DNA of 23,568 bases from a virus, in the IMG/VR virus record IMGVR_UViG_3300022916_000089, positions 1-23,568 of that record; one strand, written 5' to 3'. Shown in pieces: positions 15,960 through 22,031 of this stretch. Numbering within the stretch: position 1 is the stretch's first letter; the number at the start of each line of letters is the position of its first letter. The position numbers were made by a program, and so were the translations under genes. The notes under the pieces were generated by a model. It was not told the DNA's origin and made no database searches. It saw nothing but the letters and a program-made list of their open reading frames with translations.

Positions 15960-16118
15960 TTATTTTTTCTTAATTTTGTCCCACTTTATGGTCTCATTCA
16001 CATTGACTGTGGAGATGCCACCTTTAAAGCAGTTTACAACTATATTGCCGACCTTGCCAGTCACCAGAAACTCCTTAATGACCTTCATGGTTTCCATAAA
16101 CGGCGTGTCGTTTTTCAT
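15960..16118 (-). CDS. 52-residue protein, possibly DUF2292/YezD-like
   Basis: This small gene codes for 52 residues and begins inside the stop of the preceding glycosyltransferase gene (TAATG), with GGGGAG upstream. The protein has a helical start (ETMKVIKEFLVTG), then a predicted beta hairpin, KVGNIVVNCFKGGISTVNVN, and ends ETIKWDKIKKK. The layout of a short helix, G-x-I/V-x-V strand, G-G turn, I-x-x-V-x-V-x-E-x-I strand resembles small DUF2292/YezD-type proteins, whose function is unknown to me. That family link is by pattern only and is weak. It is the last gene before the intrinsic terminator, so it closes the glycosyltransferase cassette. Confidence 0.65.
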   Translation of the reverse strand: MKNDTPFMETMKVIKEFLVTGKVGNIVVNCFKGGISTVNVNETIKWDKIKKK

Positions 16119-17440
16119 TAGTGTTCACTCCCCGGTAGAAACAACGAATCTTGATCCTGTTCATCATAATCCGTGTAACACTCAGTAGCCTCATGATATC
16201 CCATGCGGTTTAGCTTCTTGTATAGCTCATACGTTTCGCGCTTCACCTCGTATGTGACCAGATGGCCGATCTCCATGGACGTATCAACATATATTTGATA
16301 CCCGGCATTGCGGACCTTCCAACAAAGACCGATGTCTTCTCCGACCGTCTTGCCATCAATGCCTTTGCGGATCTCGTACCACGGAGTCGGGATGTCGAGG
16401 AAGATATCAGTCGAATACATGACTGCCCCGCAGCCTGTCGCATCCACTTCTATCATGTCACCGGAATAACATTCCTTATCCGGGACGTGCTGATACTTGC
16501 CCAGCTTGCCGCGATAAAGCAGAGGATCGAAGGGTGGCCAACTCCTATGAACCGGAGTACCCACCATCTTATATCCGTCCACCGCATGTTGCAGCATCTT
16601 CGTGACAGTATCCGGTGGGTATAGCTGATCCGTGTCCAGCATCAATACATGGGAATATGACCCGTACATACCCATCGACTGGCTGATAAGATCGTTCCGA
16701 ATTCCGGCAATGTTGGTCGCCATGCGTCCGACTGAGAAACGCGGCATAAGCAGGGTAAAATCCGGCTTTTCCATTGCCAGAAAGCTGACCATAAACTGAA
16801 CACTGACATTATCGTTAATCAAGGGGAACGCGATGGCCAGGGTCGGCCCTACCCGGTCAAGTTTCCTTTGCCGGTAGAGCCGCTGATCCGGCACCACCAT
16901 TTCCCGATCATACACCCGCGTGTAGTCCTTATCCATCAGCGCCCTGTCCGTGTGTGGGTGGTGGTGGGTAATCGTTGCGATGGGACAGTGGATATACCGG
17001 CCAAGTTCGATACATCGTTCTGTGAGTTCCACATCGCAACGGGTGTGCTTATAACCTGTGTGGAAAAAAGTCCCGTCCAGAAACGGCAGGAGCTTTTTGT
17101 GCACCATCCAATGGGTGGCCACATCAGTTCCGTCGTGGTGCTGATCGTTTAACCCAATCATTCCCCAGTTATCCGGGAAGGTCTGCATGGCATCGAGTGC
17201 GTTCTTCAGACAGTCCGGTTCAACTGTGGTATCATCACCAAGAAACACCACGATTTCATGTTTCGCTTTGGCCACCAATTTTTGGATCATCTTGGGTGCG
17301 CCGATCCGTTCGTGGTCCTCTTCAGTTACAATCTCAAACTGACTATCCGGCAACCCCCCATTTTTGTAAATTGATGCGATGCACCGCTTCGCTTTCTCCG
17401 GTCTGATCACCGGAATGGTGATACTGATTTTCTCTCCCAT
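16118..17440 (-). CDS. Glycosyltransferase with two tandem GT-A domains
   Basis: This 440-residue protein contains two glycosyltransferase-like halves. Residues 1 to about 195 open with ISITIPVIRPEKAKRCIASI and carry EIVVFLGDDTTVEPDCL (D69/D70). Residues about 200-440 open with LAIAFPLINDNVSVQFMVSF and carry YSHVLMLDTDQLYPPDTV (D269-T-D271). The second half also has VGEDIGLCWKVRNAGYQIYVD (366-386), the ED plus H pattern (H393) typical of GT2 catalytic acceptor sites. I prefer the ATG at 17440, preceded by GGGAG, over the GTG at 17464, which overlaps the previous stop by four bases. There are no membrane segments. The two halves may act in sequence on one glycan. The stop overlaps the next start as TAATG. 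Confidence 0.85.
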   Translation of the reverse strand: MGEKISITIPVIRPEKAKRCIASIYKNGGLPDSQFEIVTEEDHERIGAPKMIQKLVAKAKHEIVVFLGDDTTVEPDCLKNALDAMQTFPDNWGMIGLNDQHHDGTDVATHWMVHKKLLPFLDGTFFHTGYKHTRCDVELTERCIELGRYIHCPIATITHHHPHTDRALMDKDYTRVYDREMVVPDQRLYRQRKLDRVGPTLAIAFPLINDNVSVQFMVSFLAMEKPDFTLLMPRFSVGRMATNIAGIRNDLISQSMGMYGSYSHVLMLDTDQLYPPDTVTKMLQHAVDGYKMVGTPVHRSWPPFDPLLYRGKLGKYQHVPDKECYSGDMIEVDATGCGAVMYSTDIFLDIPTPWYEIRKGIDGKTVGEDIGLCWKVRNAGYQIYVDTSMEIGHLVTYEVKRETYELYKKLNRMGYHEATECYTDYDEQDQDSLFLPGSEH

Positions 17441-17452
17441 TTTATTCTCCCG
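17434..17452 (-). repeat. Duplicated 19-base translation-initiation leader, copy 2
   Basis: This is the exact second copy of the 19-base leader at 17763-17781. It contains the ribosome site and ATG (17440) of the two-domain glycosyltransferase. Its presence is the main reason for choosing 17440 as the start instead of the GTG eight codons earlier. Confidence 0.8.
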
Positions 17453-17460
17453 AATAAATG

Positions 17461-17769
17461 TCACTTTAGCTTTTCGGCTATAAACGCAAGAACCTGACTT
17501 TCACATTCATGCGGTTCACAGTCAGAAACCATGTCGAGTTCTAAACACATAGTCTCAAAATCTGCATGAGATATACTGATCGACTTAATGAATCCCTCTA
17601 TTTTCGGGGATGCTGTTTTGAGTGGGTCAAGAAACACCTTATCCAATTCATCACGCACAACCCCAACACCACTATCATATAATTTTTCCAACCTCGCAAC
17701 ATGCACGGTCCGCGAGCCAACATCAACAAATTCATTTTCAACATACAACTTTAAAGTAAAAGCTCCCAT
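17461..17769 (-). CDS. Hypothetical protein of the glycosyltransferase cassette
   Basis: This is a 102-residue protein I do not recognise. It opens with a beta strand (FTLKLYVENEFVDVGSRTVHV). An acidic, mostly helical part follows, and the end contains MVSDCEPHECESQVLAFIAEKL with two cysteines and a histidine. No membrane or signal segment is visible. The ribosome site and start (a 19-base stretch at 17763-17781) are identical to those of the following glycosyltransferase gene. It lies one base after the GT2 stop and ends in contact with the next gene, so it is surely co-translated with the two glycosyltransferases. A role as an accessory or acceptor protein for them is only a guess from position. 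Confidence 0.65.
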   Translation of the reverse strand: MGAFTLKLYVENEFVDVGSRTVHVARLEKLYDSGVGVVRDELDKVFLDPLKTASPKIEGFIKSISISHADFETMCLELDMVSDCEPHECESQVLAFIAEKLK

Positions 17770-17781
17770 TTTATTCTCCCG
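17763..17781 (-). repeat. Duplicated 19-base translation-initiation leader, copy 1
   Basis: Read on the minus strand, the sequence CGGGAGAATAAAATGGGAG surrounds the start codon of the 102-residue gene. An exact second copy lies at 17434-17452 around the start of the two-domain glycosyltransferase. The stretch contains the Shine-Dalgarno GGGAG, an AT-rich spacer and the first codons. The fusion glycosyltransferase at 19730 and the zinc-ribbon gene at 18597 also use CGGGAG ribosome sites. Confidence 0.8.
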
Positions 17782-18433
17782 TAATATCTGGCTTCAAATA
17801 TTTCTCCTGTTGCAAGTATCTCTCTCCGTCCCACCCCTCAATCTGCTGGCAAACCATGCCATTGATCTTGATACACCGCTTCCCCACTGCGCCTGCAAAA
17901 AAATATCCCTTCGGCACCTTCTCCGCATATTCAAAGAAATCACTTGCACGGGTTACGAACATCCCCACGCTGACCGTAATATCGCCAATCTCGTGTTCCC
18001 CTGAAATCGTTGGGACGGTCTTTACGTTTATTGGTGTTAATACCTGCCGGACTCCCCCGCGCTTCAAGGACACAACCCCGACATTCTCTTCCCGTTCCAG
18101 CACCTCGATCATGGTTGACAACCAGAGGTGCGGCACCTCCATATCGTTATCAAGCTGGACGATGTAATCGGGATTATCGGCTATCTTCGCTCCGGCAATA
18201 ATACCACCCCACCCTCCGAGGTTCTCCGGTAAGTGCAACGGTTTGACTTTTGAGAAATAATCGCTCGATTTGGATGTGACCCAATCAAGCCATTCCTTAG
18301 TCCCATCAGTCGAATTGTTGTTGACTATGATATGTTCATATGGGAAATGCGTATTTTGCCGAACTGAATTTACACAACGAGTTAGGTATTCTAGTCGGTT
18401 GAATGCCGGAGTGATAATGGCGGTCCTTTTCAC
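17771..18433 (-). CDS. GT2 family glycosyltransferase
   Basis: This 220-residue protein consists of a single GT-A fold. The family signature is clear: TAIITPAFNRLEYLTRCVNSV at the N-terminus, YEHIIVNNNSTDGTKEWL (residues 32-49), LPENLGGWGGIIAGAKIA (68-85), then YIVQLDNDMEV with D95-N96-D97 as the DxD-type metal/nucleotide-sugar site. The later part (FFAGAVGKRCIKINGMVCQQIEG) probably forms the acceptor side. There are no membrane segments, so it is likely a soluble enzyme using an activated sugar donor. The start is GTG, which shares four bases with the stop of the zinc-ribbon gene. Donor and acceptor cannot be told from sequence. At 220 residues it is a minimal member of the family. Confidence 0.9.
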   Translation of the reverse strand: MKRTAIITPAFNRLEYLTRCVNSVRQNTHFPYEHIIVNNNSTDGTKEWLDWVTSKSSDYFSKVKPLHLPENLGGWGGIIAGAKIADNPDYIVQLDNDMEVPHLWLSTMIEVLEREENVGVVSLKRGGVRQVLTPINVKTVPTISGEHEIGDITVSVGMFVTRASDFFEYAEKVPKGYFFAGAVGKRCIKINGMVCQQIEGWDGERYLQQEKYLKPDITGE

Positions 18434-18597
18434 TTTTCATCCCCGGTATATTTTCCGCACATCGGACAATGGCACACGGCACACTCAATCAACACCTGAT
18501 CTGATTCCGTGTCTATCGCATTGAAAACAACAAACTGAGCACCGCAGTGTGGGCATGTGATGTCGTGCAGGTCATGTGTGATAGATAATTTTATCAT
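18430..18597 (-). CDS. 55-residue zinc-ribbon protein
   Basis: This is a short gene coding for 55 residues, overlapping the fusion enzyme upstream by one base (TGATG) and the GT2 gene downstream by four (GTGA). GGGAG sits 8 bases before the ATG. It has two cysteine clusters: CPHCG at residues 15-19, and CAVCHCPMCGK at 39-49, which holds C39, C42, C44 and C47. C15/C18 with C44/C47 or C39/C42 would make a four-ligand zinc ribbon. The middle part (AQFVVFNAIDTESDQVLIE) would be the connecting beta hairpin. Such mini zinc ribbons are common in phages and their roles are mostly unknown. The tight coupling on both sides argues that it is a real gene of the cassette. Confidence 0.75.
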   Translation of the reverse strand: MIKLSITHDLHDITCPHCGAQFVVFNAIDTESDQVLIECAVCHCPMCGKYTGDEK

Positions 18598-19730
18598 CAG
18601 ATAAACTCCCGAATGAATCTGAAATTTCCCTTCATGAATTTATACTCATCCCACTTCTCCACCAAGCCGTTACCGCACACATCACTTATGCGTCCGTGTA
18701 CTGATGAATTATCCAACAAATACATTTTCACACCCTTCTGGACTTTCCCTTTGCTACTGTGGTTTTCGGCAATCCAGTATCCCCGTTCCTTCAGTGCCTG
18801 GTATAGCCCCGGTGAGGTCTGCCATCCCGGTGATTTCCAACCATGTGTGAACCCCCAGGGTTCGATCTTGTCCAGGAACCTTAACCCATCATCCTTTGTC
18901 CATTCAGCGCACTCGAAGTTGTCCTCATGCCGCCAGCCATGAGGGATAATGTCCGCCCACTCAGCCAATCCCTTCAAATGCTCTAACCAATCCCGCGAAC
19001 AGCGGCCCAAGATCGTGAAGAGATTAACCTTGAAGCCTGGGATTGTCTCATATAGTTCACGCAAAAGCGGCAGGTGGTGATTGGTTTCGTGAAAGTCGTC
19101 CAGGTCAAAAATGATGTGATCTTGCCCCCATATCCGATCTTTTTCCGGTATGTTAAACGCATCAAGTATCCCCGCTATGTCCGCTGTCTTTGCCCTCTGC
19201 CCCCTTGCATGGGTCGATGAGTTCACCACCTGGTCCCACCAGTACGTCGGGTATTTCATAGGCCACACATCAGAAAGGAAGTGGTAATCCCCGCACTTCT
19301 GAACATCCTCCGCATGGACGTGCTGCTGGTAGACCTCATTCGAAACAACAAAACAGGGTGTCCCGATTTGGCTTATGATCGGCTTGTTCTGCCATACTAA
19401 AGGGGTGGGGTATAGCTTGCCCTCAATCAACGCTCTGCACATAATGACTTCAGGAGCATGATCGCTGACGATCTTCTTCAGATCCTTAATGAAATCATCA
19501 TGCAGAAAATCGTCGTCATCTTCCAACATGTAAACGAACTTCCCCCTGACATGCTGTTTTGTGTGCTTCAGATTCTTATTCGCCCACGGTATCCCCCTCC
19601 CTACATCGTCAATTAAACAAAGGGTCTGGAAATCCTGGTCGGTTTGTTTTTTCAAAGAACTGAGCGCTTTGTGAATTCCGGCAGGCCGTGTGGTACACCG
19701 GAACACGAACGTCAAAAAAGGCTCTCCCAT
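18597..19730 (-). CDS. Bifunctional protein: GT2-like glycosyltransferase fused to a polysaccharide deacetylase-like domain
   Basis: This is a 377-residue predicted cytoplasmic protein. Residues 1 to about 195 look like a GT-A glycosyltransferase. They contain an opening strand FLTFVFRCTTRPAGIHKALSS, then QDFQTLCLIDD and the acidic FVYMLEDDDDFLHDDF segment (residues 66-80, D71-D74), the usual nucleotide-sugar/metal site. Residues about 204-377 resemble a NodB-type polysaccharide deacetylase: an IIFDLDDFHE strand (D211/D212), HGWRH (H264 and H268, fitting an HxxxH metal pair), and KSPGWQTSPGLYQALKERGY (299-318, like the R-x-P-x-W/G motif). A strong GGAGGGGG ribosome site precedes the ATG. The stop overlaps the following small gene as TGATG. 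Activity and substrate are unknown. Catalytic competence of the deacetylase half is less certain than its fold. Confidence 0.82.
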   Translation of the reverse strand: MGEPFLTFVFRCTTRPAGIHKALSSLKKQTDQDFQTLCLIDDVGRGIPWANKNLKHTKQHVRGKFVYMLEDDDDFLHDDFIKDLKKIVSDHAPEVIMCRALIEGKLYPTPLVWQNKPIISQIGTPCFVVSNEVYQQHVHAEDVQKCGDYHFLSDVWPMKYPTYWWDQVVNSSTHARGQRAKTADIAGILDAFNIPEKDRIWGQDHIIFDLDDFHETNHHLPLLRELYETIPGFKVNLFTILGRCSRDWLEHLKGLAEWADIIPHGWRHEDNFECAEWTKDDGLRFLDKIEPWGFTHGWKSPGWQTSPGLYQALKERGYWIAENHSSKGKVQKGVKMYLLDNSSVHGRISDVCGNGLVEKWDEYKFMKGNFRFIREFI

Positions 19731-19744
19731 AGCCCCCTCCCGTT

Positions 19745-20140
19745 TTATGATTGTAATAGAATATTGTATTGGACGGTATATTGTCGGATATTTTCGTCCG
19801 GGTTAGACAATGACCAGTATTGACTGTATTGCATGAAAAGGTGTGTGTATCCGGCAACTGTCAAAGCCGCATCGTCATAAAGTGCTCTGAGATACGTTAA
19901 GAGATTGCCTATTTCGGTTTCAGATGTGCTTTGAGAGTAGATGTTAAACTGAATATCAACGTCATCAAACTCCTGTGTGAAATTCCAATCCCCAATTCCG
20001 GTTACAATATCCAATACGGCATACGGGAAAGGCGTATTTTGAGGAGCAAATCTCGTGTAAAGGCGTGATCCGATGGCTGTCTTGAAATCATTTGCCACGT
20101 TGAATTTCGTGAATATGCCTGTAAGTAATGGATTGCTCAT
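19745..20140 (-). CDS. Tail terminator / tail completion protein (DUF3168-like)
   Basis: This 131-residue protein resembles the DUF3168 / SPP1 gp17-like tail terminator family, which caps the tail tube and joins it to the head. Typical parts are the opening PLLTGIFTKFN, GSRLYTRFAPQNTPFPYAVLDIV, a strand with FDDVDIQFNIYSQSTSETEIGNLLTYLRALYDD, and a closing strand with IRQYTVQYNILLQ. Length is normal for the family. The start overlaps the preceding stop as ATGA. In most siphophages the next gene is the tail tube protein. Here the next tail gene does not begin until 15873, because a glycosyltransferase cassette of about 3.8 kb lies between. Confidence 0.85.
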   Translation of the reverse strand: MSNPLLTGIFTKFNVANDFKTAIGSRLYTRFAPQNTPFPYAVLDIVTGIGDWNFTQEFDDVDIQFNIYSQSTSETEIGNLLTYLRALYDDAALTVAGYTHLFMQYSQYWSLSNPDENIRQYTVQYNILLQS

Positions 20141-20523
20141 CTATCTAAACTCTCCTGCCAAAGCCGCTGTATCTTGGGACGGTTCCGTTTGATCGCCGGG
20201 CGCATGTACTTCTGAGCCTTCATTTTGTGGGTTCCGAATTCCACAAAGGATGCATAAAACTTGTCATAGTTTCCGGTTCCCTGCGCCGCTACAATCCAAC
20301 CACCATCCTTGAACTTGCTGGTTCTTACATCAATCTGATCTCTCAAATGTGAGTTCGCAATGCTTCCACCCGATCTTCCCGCGGATACCCATCCAGTATC
20401 ACCCACAGGCACCCTAACCCGCGCATCCCTAGCGATCATCTCAGCACCGCGTTCGCATACTTTATCAAGCGGAACTTGGATATCGTCGATGACTTCATTG
20501 AGATTGCACCATCTAGCTTCCAC
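20137..20523 (-). CDS. HK97 gp10-like tail-completion protein
   Basis: This 128-residue protein belongs to the HK97 gp10 (PF04883-like) class of small neck/tail-completion proteins. The visible signature is a helical N-terminus with CERGAEMIARDARVRVPVGDTG, then HLRDQIDV, then a glycine-rich hairpin, then FYASFVEFGTHKMKAQKYMRPAI. The F-x-E-F/Y-G-T-x-x-M-x-x-x-P-F/Y-x-R/P-P-A series is the family hallmark. It starts with GTG and overlaps the upstream gene by 11 bases. The stop overlaps the next start as ATGA. It sits between the head-closure and tail-terminator genes, as in many siphovirus genomes. No unusual feature is visible. Confidence 0.88.
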   Translation of the reverse strand: MEARWCNLNEVIDDIQVPLDKVCERGAEMIARDARVRVPVGDTGWVSAGRSGGSIANSHLRDQIDVRTSKFKDGGWIVAAQGTGNYDKFYASFVEFGTHKMKAQKYMRPAIKRNRPKIQRLWQESLDR

Positions 20524-20842
20524 CGTCTATTTCCTCACACAGCATTTCAAGCATGATATTTCGCATTTCGGGGTTGATAATTGATTTGATGTTGTAATAA
20601 TCAGATCCGTGCTTGACTCTCATATCAGCCATAATCCCACTTCGATATCGGGTGCGGATTCTGTGCGTGATGGATAGCTCTATCTTGTCATTGCTGATAC
20701 GCTCAGATGCGCTCAGTGGCCAAATGGAGGCTCTTAAATTAGAATAGGTGTCTGAATATGTGCTGGTGTATCCCCCCATTCCGTCACTCACCATCGTAGC
20801 ATCCTGAATGTCTATCACATGCCGTAATGTTCCCGATCTCAT
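20513..20842 (-). CDS. Head closure / head-tail joining protein (Phage_H_T_join-like)
   Basis: This 109-residue protein matches the SPP1 gp16 / HK97 gp7 class of head-closure proteins, which form the ring under the connector that docks the tail. The supporting pattern is the opening RSGTLRHVIDIQ, then DGMGGYTSTYSDTYSNLRASIWPLSASE, then ITHRIRTRYRSGIMADMRVKHGSDYYNIKSI. This gives the family order of a basic opening strand, a G-G-Y turn, an A-x-I/V-x-P strand, a T-H-x-I/V-x-x-R-Y segment and a closing Y-x-I-x-S-I strand. The length is normal. I chose the ATG at 20842, one base after the connector stop; the only upstream alternative is TTG at 20854. It is read in the same operon as its expected structural partners. 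Confidence 0.87.
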   Translation of the reverse strand: MRSGTLRHVIDIQDATMVSDGMGGYTSTYSDTYSNLRASIWPLSASERISNDKIELSITHRIRTRYRSGIMADMRVKHGSDYYNIKSIINPEMRNIMLEMLCEEIDGGS

Positions 20843-20843
20843 A

Positions 20844-22031
20844 TCAAAATCCAAACAGCCTATGGCTCCATAGCAGGTTAATGATTGCGTCCTTGATTTT
20901 GTTCACAGTCACACCAATAACAGTCTCTTCCCGGTTCTCGTATGCTTCACTAACCATCATCTTTATGGCGTGACGAATGGGTTCCGGCACGGTGATGATG
21001 GTTGACGTTCCACCTGATGTGTAAGTCTCAGAAGCCGCCGTTATGAGCTTCCGTGTCCCTGTTACACTCCAATCATCCGACGGAACCGTGCACCTTAACC
21101 GCACCATGTCGGAATTGATATCAACGGAGAACACAACCCCCGCAGTGCTCCCGACCTGACTCACGGTATCCCCGAACACCACTCCGTCCTCATCCGAATC
21201 CCCGGTGGCGTAGTCTTTATAAGCAACCGCATCTGTGCCGGCATCCCAGGTAGCCGTTACCCGGCCAGCCCGGAGATTAGCGCCCTTCTTCACCACATAA
21301 TCCCAATAGGCGCCGTCGGCTAGAGTATCTGCAAAGGTGTCAATGGTTTCTGTCCCTGTATCAACGTCCGTATTTGATACCGTCGCAATGGATGCACCGC
21401 TCGTGTAATCCTCATTCCCAGATGATCCATTTAATGAGAATGAATTGACATCCACCACAGTAATGATCCACCGTCCGTTGGCATTGGTATTCCCCTCGAC
21501 GTCTTCAACTAATATATCGTCGTTCGTGGAATACCCATGACCTGCAACCGTCACGACGATGGGGGAGGCATTTGTGGCGCCGGTAATTGTCTGAGACGTG
21601 TGCGATCCATACCCGCAAACAAACTGGACTTCAATGGGGTTCATCTCGGCCAGCGAAGCACCGGGGAATGTCTCCCCGTATTTCAGCACAATCCGTCCAG
21701 GGTCGGAGTCCGTGTCAACCGTGAACTCATCATCCTCATCGAAGTCCGTATTAACCGTATCCCCTGAGTCCGTGTATTTGACGTGGGTTACGGATTGCAG
21801 ATTCCCGTATGGCAGTTCCCACCGGCATGGCCAGTCATCGTAAAACACTTTCCAGGTTTGCGTGACCAGCTTCCGGCGGGTGATATCCTCAGCTTGGAGG
21901 GTCGCCATGTGGATCAGGGATCGGATATAGGCATCGTCCGTGGTGAAGGTGGACTCAATGCGTAGGTGTTCCTTGACCTCGGTTAAAGTAACCGGGAGCG
22001 CACTCGGAGGAGTTACTATTGTTGTTTTCAT
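20844..22031 (-). CDS. Head-tail connector protein (gp6-like) with an inserted two-domain beta module
   Basis: This 395-residue protein resembles the HK97 gp6 / phiE125 gp8 connector family, which forms the ring below the portal. The start at 22031 has GGAG 5 bases upstream and a 4-base ATGA overlap with the previous gene; a further in-frame start at 22052 lies inside that gene. Residues 1-143 show the typical beginning (TPPSALPVTLTEVKEHLRI, then AYIRSLIHMATLQAEDITRR and TQTWKVFYDDWP). Residues 346-395 show the typical end (VPEPIRHAIKMMVSEAYENRE and a final LLWSHRLFGF). About 200 residues are inserted between these halves. Residues 145-220 resemble the E1_FCCH-type beta domain (AGHGYSTNDDI, NANGRWIITVVD, FSLNG). 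Residues 225-345 form a second beta domain with NLRAGRVTATWDAG. Family members without such insertions are about half this length. Confidence 0.87.
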   Translation of the reverse strand: MKTTIVTPPSALPVTLTEVKEHLRIESTFTTDDAYIRSLIHMATLQAEDITRRKLVTQTWKVFYDDWPCRWELPYGNLQSVTHVKYTDSGDTVNTDFDEDDEFTVDTDSDPGRIVLKYGETFPGASLAEMNPIEVQFVCGYGSHTSQTITGATNASPIVVTVAGHGYSTNDDILVEDVEGNTNANGRWIITVVDVNSFSLNGSSGNEDYTSGASIATVSNTDVDTGTETIDTFADTLADGAYWDYVVKKGANLRAGRVTATWDAGTDAVAYKDYATGDSDEDGVVFGDTVSQVGSTAGVVFSVDINSDMVRLRCTVPSDDWSVTGTRKLITAASETYTSGGTSTIITVPEPIRHAIKMMVSEAYENREETVIGVTVNKIKDAIINLLWSHRLFGF

